Source: Deltaproteobacteria bacterium
GTDB lineage: Bacteria; Desulfobacterota; Desulfobacteria; Desulfobacterales; SpSt-501
DNA: 64,000 nucleotides
Assembly (NCBI GenBank): GCA_016219005.1
Contig: JACRCN010000004.1
Coordinates: forward strand, 107,054-171,053
Direction: 5' to 3'
The stretch's first letter is position 1. Each line of letters starts with the position of its first letter. The notes under the pieces are model-generated. The model saw nothing but the letters and a program-made list of their open reading frames with translations, was not told the origin of the DNA and did no database searches. A program made the position numbers and the translations under genes. Below, one piece after another: positions 27,613 through 36,967 of this stretch.

Positions 27613-28992
27613 ATGCGAAAAAATCTGGCCATCCTGACACTGCTGCTGATCTGTGCGAGCGCTTCCTCGCTGTTGGCCTACCCATCGGTTTTCCCCCATG
27701 GCACGACCATCTACAATCCCGAAAAAGCATACAACGGCTACACACTTTTTTCAGTGGACAATTTTGGGGCCTTCCTAATCGACATGCGTGGCAACGTCGT
27801 GCGTCAGTGGAAAAACGTTGGCAATGTTGACCACCCGGTTAAGATGCTGCCCGGAGGGCACATCATGGGCGCTACCGGAAAGGAGGGAAGAATCATCGGG
27901 CACGAGGACTCCAACGATTTGGCCATTGCCGATTGGAACGACAACATCGTGTGGAGATTGCCCAATGCAGGCATGCACCACGATTTCGAGCGAGAAGGCA
28001 ATCCGGTCGGATATTACGCTCCGGGATTGGAACCAGACGTTAACAAGGGCAAGACGATGATCCTTTCCAACAAGATCGTCAAAAAGCCGAAAATTTCGGA
28101 TAAACCCCTGCTCGATGACATTATTTACATCGTCGATGAAAGCGGTCAGATTATTTGGCAATGGTTGGCCAGCGATCACATCGAGGAAATGGGGTTCTCA
28201 ATCGAAGCCCGCAATACCATGTATCGTTACCCCAACTACGTGATGTCGCGCACACCCGGTATGGTCGGGGGCGACTGGATCCACCTCAATACTGCTAGTT
28301 GGGTCGGCCCCAACAAGTGGTACGATCAGGGGGATGAGCGCTTTCACCCGGACAACATCATTTACGATGGGCGGCAGACCAATACCACCGGCATCATTGA
28401 CCACCGGACTGGAAAGATCGTCTGGCACCTGGGGCCGGATTTCGAATCCACCAAAGAACTGCGCGAAATAGGCTGCACCGTTGGTTTGCACCATGCCCAC
28501 GTCATCCCCAAGGGGCTTCCGGGGGAAGGCAATATACTGATTTTTGACAACGGTGGTTTCGCCGGTTTCGGTGCCCCCAACCCGACCGCACCCTACGGCA
28601 TGAACAACGCCCGCAGGGACTATTCGCGGATTGTCGAAATCGATCCTGTTAATATGAAGGTCGTTTGGGAATACGATGCCAACAAAGCCGGGTATCGTGA
28701 CATGTCGAAATTCTTCAGCGACTACGTCAGCTCGGCTCAGCGGTTGCCGAATGGCAACACCCTGATATGCGAAGGGTCGGTTGGCCGTTTGTTTGAGGTC
28801 AGCCCCACCTACGAGACGGTGTGGGAGTACATCAGCCCCTACTACCAGCCGAAGGAAAATTACAACATGGTCTACCGCACCTACCGTGTGCCCTACGACT
28901 ACGTGCCACAACTGAAAAAGCCCAAAGAGGAGGCGATTATTCCGCCCGACAACGCGAAACTGCGAGTGAAGGACCTCACCACCAAAAAATAG
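27613..28992 (+). CDS. Exported arylsulfotransferase (ASST)-like beta-propeller protein, paralog of 20015-21391
   Basis: Signal peptide; NPEKAYNGYTLFSVDNFGAFLIDMRGNVVRQWKN and HHAHVIPKG...GNILIFDNG, RLPNGNTLICEG. Confidence 0.75.
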   Translation: MRKNLAILTLLLICASASSLLAYPSVFPHGTTIYNPEKAYNGYTLFSVDNFGAFLIDMRGNVVRQWKNVGNVDHPVKMLPGGHIMGATGKEGRIIGHEDSNDLAIADWNDNIVWRLPNAGMHHDFEREGNPVGYYAPGLEPDVNKGKTMILSNKIVKKPKISDKPLLDDIIYIVDESGQIIWQWLASDHIEEMGFSIEARNTMYRYPNYVMSRTPGMVGGDWIHLNTASWVGPNKWYDQGDERFHPDNIIYDGRQTNTTGIIDHRTGKIVWHLGPDFESTKELREIGCTVGLHHAHVIPKGLPGEGNILIFDNGGFAGFGAPNPTAPYGMNNARRDYSRIVEIDPVNMKVVWEYDANKAGYRDMSKFFSDYVSSAQRLPNGNTLICEGSVGRLFEVSPTYETVWEYISPYYQPKENYNMVYRTYRVPYDYVPQLKKPKEEAIIPPDNAKLRVKDLTTKK

Positions 28993-29046
28993 CGCGGCGG
29001 ACGAAACCGGCCGGTCGACGCGGATGATGCAAGTGCAGAAAGGAGA

Positions 29047-29439
29047 ATGATCATGAGAATCAAACCAACATTTATCATGCTGGCGACCTTACTGGTATGC
29101 ATGTGGTCGGCAGCGCCTTCCATGGCACAGAAGCAAAAGGGACACACGGGCGGTTTGGGCGAAAGCAGGATTCAACTCAACCTGGCGTCCCCAAAGAACC
29201 TGGTCAAGGCCCCGGGGATAACCGAGTCGATTGCAGAGGCCATCGTAAAATATCGGCAGGAAAAAGGCCCTTTCAAAAAACCCGAAGACCTGCTCAAGGT
29301 TCCCGGTATCACCAAAGAGGTGTTCACGCAGATCAAGCCGCAGGTCGGGGCTGAAGGCGACCTCTACACCCTGCCACGCCCGGGTGAGGCGCTTGAGGAA
29401 GAGGACGAAGATGCGCCTCTTAGCCCATCCAAATGTTGA
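29047..29439 (+). CDS. Exported helix-hairpin-helix (ComEA-type) protein, C-terminal Cys
   Basis: Signal peptide; IQLNLASPKNLVKAPGITESIAEAIVKYRQEKGPFKKPEDLLKVPGI. Confidence 0.85.
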   Translation: MIMRIKPTFIMLATLLVCMWSAAPSMAQKQKGHTGGLGESRIQLNLASPKNLVKAPGITESIAEAIVKYRQEKGPFKKPEDLLKVPGITKEVFTQIKPQVGAEGDLYTLPRPGEALEEEDEDAPLSPSKC

Positions 29440-29501
29440 TCAAACTATTGGCCGATGAGCGCGAACCGGGAGAGGGTTCTCAAATCCGTGGAGGGCGAGA
29501 A

Positions 29502-29840
29502 ATGAAGCGAGTGATGGTTTCCATTTTGATATTGGCGGTGCTAGTAGTTTTCTCCGCAAACGGAATCGGCACGGCTGCCGCTCAGCAGCCGAAAAATGAA
29601 GAAAAAATCACCGGGAAAACGGTCAATATCAACAAGGCCACGGCGGAGGAGTTCACAACCAACGTGCCCTTGGTTTCACCGGATCTGGCCAAGAAAATCC
29701 TGAAGTACCGGCAGGACAATGGTGATTTCCAGACGCTTGAGGAGCTGCTTCAGGTCGAGGGTTTCAGCCGCGATCTGCTCAGGCGGATTAAACCCTTTCT
29801 GATTCTGGAGGGCATCGGAGGAGACGCATGCACATGCTGA
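29502..29840 (+). CDS. Exported helix-hairpin-helix protein, C-terminal CTC
   Basis: Signal peptide; VNINKATAEEFTTNVPLVSPDLAKKILKYRQDNGDFQTLEELLQVEGFSRDLLRRIKPF. Confidence 0.85.
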   Translation: MKRVMVSILILAVLVVFSANGIGTAAAQQPKNEEKITGKTVNINKATAEEFTTNVPLVSPDLAKKILKYRQDNGDFQTLEELLQVEGFSRDLLRRIKPFLILEGIGGDACTC

Positions 29841-32719
29841 ACGTCTGGACTATCCGTTCGGCCCTTCTGGCGCGTTTGGCCGGATGGCTGGTCCTCGGCA
29901 TCTTTGCGGTGCTGGTCTCAACCCCACCCGTATCCGCAGCACAGGACGAGATCGCACTTGGCCTCCCGCCGACGGAGAACGCAACTTACATCCCCGAACT
30001 CGGCGGCTTGGTGAATGCGACGATGCAAAACCATTACGGGCAGAAAGCCGACCTGGCCGAATGCATCGTTCTGCGCAACAGCAAGGTGGAGAACGGGACC
30101 GTCCGCGTGCCTGCCGGAGGGCTCTTCTACGCCTCCAGCACCTCTGAGAACGCCCGACCTCTTGCGCAGTCCCCATTTCTGCTGCTCGGTGAGGAAGCCT
30201 ACCTCCTGCGCATGTCAACCGCCCAAGTCATCAAGCGCAGCGTTAAGGTCAAAAAGGGGGAGAAGGCGCTTCTGGACCCCGGGGGCTATCGCCTGTGGTA
30301 CGAATACCCAACGGACCACTATGGCAAACCCTATGGTGAATTCGCCCTTATCGCACCGTCGGGCGGATGGTCTACGGAGATGCCATTATCGACATCCTTC
30401 CCGGAGCCCGAGAAGGCCAAACAGCTGAACCTTTCCGAGGGGATCAACCCCCAACAGAAAGAGTTCTTCATGTCCCGCTCTTATCTGCACGGGTTGACCA
30501 AGCTCACGGCGAACAACATCACCTATTCAGAGGCACATTTCGCCAGCGTTGAATACCCCACCATCACCGATGCCGTCTTCTCACTGGACAGGCCTCACGT
30601 GGTCAGCATCCAGCAGGAGAGCTTTCGCTGGCATTGGAACAAACGCATTTATGCCTACCGGAAAGAAAACGGCATTCTGGTGGAGGTGCGTGACTGGAGC
30701 GGCAATACGCTGCTGGCCTCCAAGCTTCTCATCCCATCGGCCCAGCAGGAATATCACGTGGCCCGGCAGGAGGAGATGTGCCTGACCGACCTCAATCTGG
30801 ATCTGCACATCGAGCTTGTCACCAACCCGTCCTGGCTCAAGGGGTCTGATCTTGTGCCGTGGTCAAACGGGACTCCCTATGGATGGGAGGAAGGCACTGT
30901 TTCGTTTCTGATCTACGATAACCTCGTCAAAGTGAAAAATGGCGAGCCGTGGCCGAGAGATGACCGCTACATCGTCAGGCTGGAGCCTGATCTGATGACG
31001 GGTATGCTCAAGCGCATGACGCTCGAAAACAAGGAGGCCTTCGCACTCAGCAAAGAACAGCAGAGCTTTGCCGGCCCGATCAAAATATCGGACGTATGGG
31101 ACCGGAAGTACTTCAATCTGGTCATCGGAGACATCGAAAACGAAGTGGTCAAGGATTACTATGTGCGCGACTCGACGTTCAGGCGCACAGATAATCTCGT
31201 GCTCTGGAAGGACGGGCGAGACAACATCGATTTATTTATCGGCCGCAGCGAACTGGTGGTCTCCGTCATGGAGGATACGTTTCTGCAGCGCCTGGCGGAT
31301 CCTTCCTACGGCGTGCCGGTCGTGAAATCCCGCTTCACATCCTACCCGCCGGTGATCCCGTCGGCGAAATGGTTCGCCCCCGACCGCAGCTGCGCTTTCG
31401 TTCCGAAAATGAAAGGCTTCGTGCGCAAGATCGTGCGCAACCGCAGCGATGAGAAGCTGACCCTTTCGGAAACACTGGTCGTGCGCAGCAGTTATGTGGA
31501 CTACCGCAGCGGGAAGATCATCATCCCGCCGCGCGGCCTTTTCTACAGTTCACGTAACGCCAGAAATATCCGCCCGCTGGCCGGGGAGTCGACGGTTATC
31601 TTGGGGCGCCAAGCCTACCTGCTGAGCACGGAAAGCTATCTGGTGGTCAAGAAAAACTTCCGTATCGACCTCTGGAAAGAAACCCTCATGGGCGACGGCA
31701 ACCGCCTGTTCTGGCAGGATGTGCCGTTGGGGGACGGGAGCAAGGCGCTGCGATACACTCATTCCGACCTCATCTGGGGAAGACCCTGTCCCGTAATGCG
31801 GGTAACCAAATACTCCGGGAACACCTGGGGGGCCAACATGATCGCGGCACCGGGTTTTTCAGGGTACTTCGACATGGCAAGACGCCCGCTGCCTCCGGAG
31901 GGGCGCGCGGAGCAGGGATTTGAATTTCATCTTCCCGAGATCTTTGCCGAGGGAGCCACCTACCTCATCCCGAAATGGATCAGTCCGGACTTCATCGAGG
32001 TGGCCGAGATGGGCACGCCAGGGCTCGACTCCTTCACGGTTTCCTACAAGGCCCCACAGCGAATTGAGTTGAAATCCGGCGAAACCAAAGCTGTCGGCAG
32101 ATTAGTCCTACATGTCAAAAAAGTGGACCCATCCAAGAAAACGGTGAAACTGTCCTTGGTTGACTCCGGCGGCAAAGAGGTGGCGGTTAAAACGCTCGGC
32201 CCCCTGACTGAAGACCTTTACGATACGCTGCCGCAATACGGCCCTTCGCAGCAGAGAGTGATGATGCAGCACGAAGACGTTCACATCGAGCTTGCCTTGC
32301 CGACTCAGTTCGAAAACGGCGTCGTGCCCCTTTTCATCGCCACGGACTGCAAAAAGTACGAGCGCGACAAGCCGTGGCCCGGAGACCCGCGTTTCGTGTT
32401 GCGCCCGGATGTCTGTGGCCACTGCTACATGCTGAACGAAGTCATTCTGGACAATCCCGAGGCGATTGTTCTCGACGCAGAGAACAATACGTTTGTCGGA
32501 CCCGAAAACCATTTCAAGATCGTTGTCGACGATTTTGACGGCGAATCCATCAATGCCTGGCACATCGAGGACAACGAAGGACGAAAGACCCCCAACCTGG
32601 CGGAGCTGCCGCGCAACAACCTGGATGTGATGGTCGGGGTCAATGGAACAACCGAAAATTTCCTGCGAAAAACCTTGCTTGACAGACTCTCATACCGGGA
32701 GCGATGGCGGCTCCTCTGA
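29828..32719 (+). CDS. Large exported hypothetical protein (963 aa) with internal duplication
   Basis: Signal peptide; two homologous halves (see findings); overlaps upstream HHH gene. Confidence 0.85.
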   Translation: MHMLNVWTIRSALLARLAGWLVLGIFAVLVSTPPVSAAQDEIALGLPPTENATYIPELGGLVNATMQNHYGQKADLAECIVLRNSKVENGTVRVPAGGLFYASSTSENARPLAQSPFLLLGEEAYLLRMSTAQVIKRSVKVKKGEKALLDPGGYRLWYEYPTDHYGKPYGEFALIAPSGGWSTEMPLSTSFPEPEKAKQLNLSEGINPQQKEFFMSRSYLHGLTKLTANNITYSEAHFASVEYPTITDAVFSLDRPHVVSIQQESFRWHWNKRIYAYRKENGILVEVRDWSGNTLLASKLLIPSAQQEYHVARQEEMCLTDLNLDLHIELVTNPSWLKGSDLVPWSNGTPYGWEEGTVSFLIYDNLVKVKNGEPWPRDDRYIVRLEPDLMTGMLKRMTLENKEAFALSKEQQSFAGPIKISDVWDRKYFNLVIGDIENEVVKDYYVRDSTFRRTDNLVLWKDGRDNIDLFIGRSELVVSVMEDTFLQRLADPSYGVPVVKSRFTSYPPVIPSAKWFAPDRSCAFVPKMKGFVRKIVRNRSDEKLTLSETLVVRSSYVDYRSGKIIIPPRGLFYSSRNARNIRPLAGESTVILGRQAYLLSTESYLVVKKNFRIDLWKETLMGDGNRLFWQDVPLGDGSKALRYTHSDLIWGRPCPVMRVTKYSGNTWGANMIAAPGFSGYFDMARRPLPPEGRAEQGFEFHLPEIFAEGATYLIPKWISPDFIEVAEMGTPGLDSFTVSYKAPQRIELKSGETKAVGRLVLHVKKVDPSKKTVKLSLVDSGGKEVAVKTLGPLTEDLYDTLPQYGPSQQRVMMQHEDVHIELALPTQFENGVVPLFIATDCKKYERDKPWPGDPRFVLRPDVCGHCYMLNEVILDNPEAIVLDAENNTFVGPENHFKIVVDDFDGESINAWHIEDNEGRKTPNLAELPRNNLDVMVGVNGTTENFLRKTLLDRLSYRERWRLL

Positions 32720-32817
32720 GCCGGAAGAAAGGATGGTATGGCTGCGGCTTTGGAGTCCCGCCGGACCGGCCGCACCATTCGTTCCGACAATTCCCGGAAG
32801 ATTGGAGACCATGGTTT

Positions 32818-33975
32818 ATGACCACCCAGATAATTTCAGCCCCGGTCGAAGCAACGCTCCATAAAGTTTCCGTGTGGAGTTCCCTGCCGACATTCAAGAA
32901 CAGCTGGCCGGGGCTTCTGGCTATTGTCACCCTCTCCGTGATCTGCGGTCTGCCGGGCGTGCCCTGGCCTTTCACGGTCTACGAGCTGTTGAGATACGTG
33001 GACCAGGTTCTGCCGCCTATCTACGGCAAAGGCCTTTTTATCGACCTCCTGCATTTCAACTATGTCGTGATCGGGCTTACGGTCGGCCTGCTGATCCGCA
33101 ATATCATCGGAGTCCCTAAAAGCTGGGAACCGGGGCTCTCCTACACCGCTGTTTTCATGAACACCGGCATCATCATGCTGGGATCGCAATACATGCTGCG
33201 CGATCTGGTGCGGCTGGGTGGCCAGAGCATCCTCGTTATGGTGATCATGGTCTTTGGCTGCGCTACCGCTTTAGTTTTTATTGGCAAACTGTTCAAGCTC
33301 GAACCGCGCTTGACCGCAATTCTCGCCGCAGCCTTCTCCTTGTGCGGCGTTTCGGCGGCCGTGGCCATTGCGCCGATGGTTCGCGCGAAGAGCGAAGAAG
33401 TGGCCTATGCCATTGCAGCGTTGGTGAGCTTCGGCCTTGTGTGCCTTTTCGGGATGCCCGTACTTGGCCGGTTGCTTGAAATTCCGCCCTACCACTTCGG
33501 AATTCTCAGCGCGACCGGGGTCCCCAATTCCGCTCAGGTCATCGCCACGGGTTTCAACTACAGCTTCGAGGCTGGAAAAGTCGCGGGGTTCGCAAACATC
33601 GGACGGATCGTGCTCATTCCGGCGGGGGTCTTATTCATTTATTTCCTGGCGCTGACTCAGGAATTCAAGAAGGAGAAGATCAGCGCCTGGGTCGTGGTGA
33701 AGGAGAAATTCCCCATCTTCGTCTTCGGGTTCATCCTGGTTTGGGCCATGAACTGCCTGCACCTCTGGCCGAAGCCCGCCACTCAGGCCATGGAGGTTAT
33801 GATGACCTGGTTTTTCACGCTCTGCTTTGTGGGGCTCGGGATGCAGACGAAATTTTCCGACATGATGAAGGCCGGCGTTTCGGGAATCGCGGTAGGTTAC
33901 GCTGCCGGGACGTTGAAAGTGGTCGCGGCGCTCGGATTGATCTATGTGTTTTGGAAGTCGGGGTTCATGAAATAA
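32818..33975 (+). CDS. YeiH-family putative sulfate/anion exporter
   Basis: About 10 TM; NTGIIMLGSQYMLRDLV, CGVSAAVAIAPMVRAKSEEVAYAIAALVSFG, TGVPNSAQVIATGF. Confidence 0.85.
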   Translation: MTTQIISAPVEATLHKVSVWSSLPTFKNSWPGLLAIVTLSVICGLPGVPWPFTVYELLRYVDQVLPPIYGKGLFIDLLHFNYVVIGLTVGLLIRNIIGVPKSWEPGLSYTAVFMNTGIIMLGSQYMLRDLVRLGGQSILVMVIMVFGCATALVFIGKLFKLEPRLTAILAAAFSLCGVSAAVAIAPMVRAKSEEVAYAIAALVSFGLVCLFGMPVLGRLLEIPPYHFGILSATGVPNSAQVIATGFNYSFEAGKVAGFANIGRIVLIPAGVLFIYFLALTQEFKKEKISAWVVVKEKFPIFVFGFILVWAMNCLHLWPKPATQAMEVMMTWFFTLCFVGLGMQTKFSDMMKAGVSGIAVGYAAGTLKVVAALGLIYVFWKSGFMK

Positions 33976-33985
33976 GGAGGCATTG

Positions 33986-34165
33986 ATGGCCAACAGTCCA
34001 GACAGCGGTTCAACCGGCTCAGAAATTCAGGACGACCTGAAAAAGGTCGAAAGGGAATCCGAGGCGAAGCTGCTGCGCCACAGGGCAGATGACTACGTTG
34101 CGATGGCTCTCGGGGTGGGGTCGGTGGTCCTTCTATGGATCCTGCAGTCGATGGGGCTTTATTAG
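33986..34165 (+). CDS. Small tail-anchored membrane protein, hypothetical
   Basis: 60-aa ORF, charged N-terminus plus C-terminal TM, tightly packed between neighbours. Confidence 0.6.
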   Translation: MANSPDSGSTGSEIQDDLKKVERESEAKLLRHRADDYVAMALGVGSVVLLWILQSMGLY

Positions 34166-34166
34166 A

Positions 34167-34613
34167 ATGAACTCGAAGATTTTTCTCGTAGTGGGCGCCG
34201 GTGATCACGCCAAGGCCGAGGAGACAGCCTTCAGAAGCGCTCTTTCTTCTACGCGGAATATCGTCATCATTTCCATCGTGGACTCGTTTCTCTATCACTA
34301 CGGCCACACGGACGTGATCAATACCCGCCCCTCGAAGCGAGCATTTTTGCTGCACGTCCGCAGCGAAGCCCTGCAGAAAGCAGCCGATGCGGCACAGGCG
34401 GTCCGCGAGCGCGCAAACGCCAAGGGGATTGCAGCCGAGATCATACCGGTTGAGACCGATGACCCCGCCGCCGCCATCGCTTATTTGGCCCGCGAGGAAA
34501 AAAGCGGAGCCGTCTATATCCCGTTGGAGAAAACAAGGTTTTTCCCCCTGCTCAAGCGCAGCTTGGCAACAGATCTTCGCCGCAAGCTTTCGGCTCAAGT
34601 CGTTGCCTGCTGA
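34167..34613 (+). CDS. Universal-stress-protein-like protein
   Basis: Alpha/beta pattern MNSKIFLVVGAGDHAKAEETAFRSAL..., 1-bp gap to upstream gene. Confidence 0.5.
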   Translation: MNSKIFLVVGAGDHAKAEETAFRSALSSTRNIVIISIVDSFLYHYGHTDVINTRPSKRAFLLHVRSEALQKAADAAQAVRERANAKGIAAEIIPVETDDPAAAIAYLAREEKSGAVYIPLEKTRFFPLLKRSLATDLRRKLSAQVVAC

Positions 34614-34682
34614 AACCTTTCGGGACGTGTTGGCCTTAGGATCTGTGGCCCATATGGGTTAAACGAAAGGGCTATCGAAAAA

Positions 34683-36845
34683 ATGTCGGAAATCAGCCGT
34701 CGCAATTTTCTTAAAACCGGTGCTCTGACGCTCGGCGGCCCTGTGTTGGGTAAACTTGCCGGCGGGATTGTTCCGTCGCATGCTGCCTCTGCGGTCTATC
34801 CCGACCCGGACCGTGAATTAGCCAGTTGCTGCCAGTTCTGCCAAGTGCGTTGCACCACCAAAGTCGAAGTTCGCAATGGGCGAGTATTCAACGTCTCAGG
34901 CAATCCCGAAAATTTCTGGACAGGCGGGGCCATGTGCCCAAAGGGCCAATCACTGGTGGAGCTTACCAACAGCCCGGATCGGATTCTATATCCGCTGGTG
35001 CGTGATGGCGGGGGATGGAAACGGATCAGTTACGCTGAGGCCGTGGACCTGGTTGGCAGGAGCATCCTCGCCGTAAAACAGAACTTCCCGGAAGACTTCG
35101 CCCATCGGGTCGTTCTGTTCATGCCCCTCTGGGAATCCCGCGAGAGCGAGCTGGCAGCGCTGATGGCGCTGCGCATGGCCGGATTTCCGGACGCCGCCAC
35201 CCCTGGAGATGCCTGCATCGCCAGTGCGGCCACCGTGCTGCGCATCTGCCTGGGTACGATGAATTCGACAACAACCCTGGACCAGGCGCTGAACGCCCAA
35301 ACGCTGGTGCTCTGGGGGGCCAACATCGCTGAGATTTATCCGCCCTACATGCGGTGGATTCTTGCGGCGAAGGAAAAGGGCGTTCACATCGTGTACCTGG
35401 ACCCGCGCAAGACCCCCACCAGCAACTTCTGCGATCTGCATCTCATGCCAAGGCCCGGAACGGACGGCGCGGTCGCTCTGGGCGTCTTGCACGTGCTTCT
35501 CAAAGAGGGCCTGTTTGATCGAGACTATGTGGCGTCAGCGGTCAATGGCTTCGATGAGCTGGAAAAAGCTGTCGAGGCTTACACCCCTGAACGTGTGGCC
35601 GAGATCAGCTGGCTGAAGCCAGGGGAAGTAGTCCGGCTGGCGACGCTGTTAGGAAAAAGCAACCACACCATGTTCTGGCTTGGCGGGTCTCTCTGCCGTT
35701 ATACCAATGGCATCCAGACCGTCCGCAACATAATTGCAATGCAGGCCGTCACCAACAACCTCCATGGCACGGGCAAAGGGGTGATGAACGTGCAGGGAGG
35801 CAAGCCCGGCGGCGAGGAGAGATTCCTGGAACACTACAGCGCCCCGGACTTGGAAGCCGGTCTTTCCATCAGGAAGATCCTCTACAACATGAAGAGAGGC
35901 AAGGTGGATGTTTTGCTCCTCAACTCCACCTACCGGCGCTATCCGGATGCCAACGCGACCAAAGAGGCCATCTCCAAGGTGGGGTTCGTGGTCTACCGCG
36001 GCCACTTCATGAACGAGGAGGCCGAGTTGGCCCACTTGATTATTCCGGGTACCATGCCGTTTGAGAGCGATGGGTCTCAATACGGCGCCCAGCGCCAGGT
36101 GGTCTGGCGCAGCAAAGCTGTGGAGAAGCCCGGCGAAACATCCGAAGATTGGAAATTTTACATAGACTTAGGGCGGCGGCTGCTTCCGGACCGCTTCCCG
36201 GCAATAAAGTCCGCCGAGGATCTCTATGAACTGGTGCGCCAATCGGATGAATCCTGGAAGGGCATCACGCTGGAGCGTCTCAAAACGAGCCCGACCGGCG
36301 TTACGTGGCCCTGCTTTTCTGCAGAGGACTCCGAGAGCAGGGGGTCCATCTTCCGCGATGGGCGGTTTCTGACGGAGGACGGCAAGGTGCACCTCAGCTT
36401 CAAACCGCTTGGCCCGATCCGCTGGGAGGAGCCAGAGGGCAGCCCCATGAACAAGAGCAGTGAGGAGTATGGCAAGTTCCCGCTGATTTTTCTGCAGGGG
36501 AAGGTCGTGCATCAGTGGCAGCACACGTACACGAACTGGTCGTCCTACATGGCTCAGTTTTCGGAAGGCAACCTCGTCCAGATTCATCCGGAAACAGTCC
36601 GTGATTTGGGTGTAGGCGACGGCGACTGGGTCTACATCGAGACCAAGATCGGGAAACTGAAAGCGAAAGTGAAGTTGAGCGGCGGCATCTTACCCGGCGT
36701 CGTCTGGACGCCCTCGCACCCGACTCCCAAAAGCCCGGTCCCGGGGAACCAGGGGGTAAGCATCAACACCATCATCCCCAGCTACTGGGATAAGGTTTCG
36801 GCCCAGTTCAACGGGTTCGGCTGCAGGCTGGTCAAGGCAGGCTGA
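34683..36845 (+). CDS. Tat-exported molybdopterin (bis-MGD) oxidoreductase, paralog 1
   Basis: RRNFLKTGAL Tat signal; CQFCQVRC...GGAMCPKG 4Fe-4S; PGDACIAS candidate Mo-ligand Cys. Confidence 0.92.
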   Translation: MSEISRRNFLKTGALTLGGPVLGKLAGGIVPSHAASAVYPDPDRELASCCQFCQVRCTTKVEVRNGRVFNVSGNPENFWTGGAMCPKGQSLVELTNSPDRILYPLVRDGGGWKRISYAEAVDLVGRSILAVKQNFPEDFAHRVVLFMPLWESRESELAALMALRMAGFPDAATPGDACIASAATVLRICLGTMNSTTTLDQALNAQTLVLWGANIAEIYPPYMRWILAAKEKGVHIVYLDPRKTPTSNFCDLHLMPRPGTDGAVALGVLHVLLKEGLFDRDYVASAVNGFDELEKAVEAYTPERVAEISWLKPGEVVRLATLLGKSNHTMFWLGGSLCRYTNGIQTVRNIIAMQAVTNNLHGTGKGVMNVQGGKPGGEERFLEHYSAPDLEAGLSIRKILYNMKRGKVDVLLLNSTYRRYPDANATKEAISKVGFVVYRGHFMNEEAELAHLIIPGTMPFESDGSQYGAQRQVVWRSKAVEKPGETSEDWKFYIDLGRRLLPDRFPAIKSAEDLYELVRQSDESWKGITLERLKTSPTGVTWPCFSAEDSESRGSIFRDGRFLTEDGKVHLSFKPLGPIRWEEPEGSPMNKSSEEYGKFPLIFLQGKVVHQWQHTYTNWSSYMAQFSEGNLVQIHPETVRDLGVGDGDWVYIETKIGKLKAKVKLSGGILPGVVWTPSHPTPKSPVPGNQGVSINTIIPSYWDKVSAQFNGFGCRLVKAG

Positions 36846-36967
36846 AGACAGACAGCGCCTGAATGCTTCCACAGGCCATTTGTATCAAAAGTTGCTGAAA
36901 CGTTTCGGGCGCTTGCAAGGTTTTTTGAGAAAGCCCGACGCGTATCAACGAAGGGATAATCTATAAA

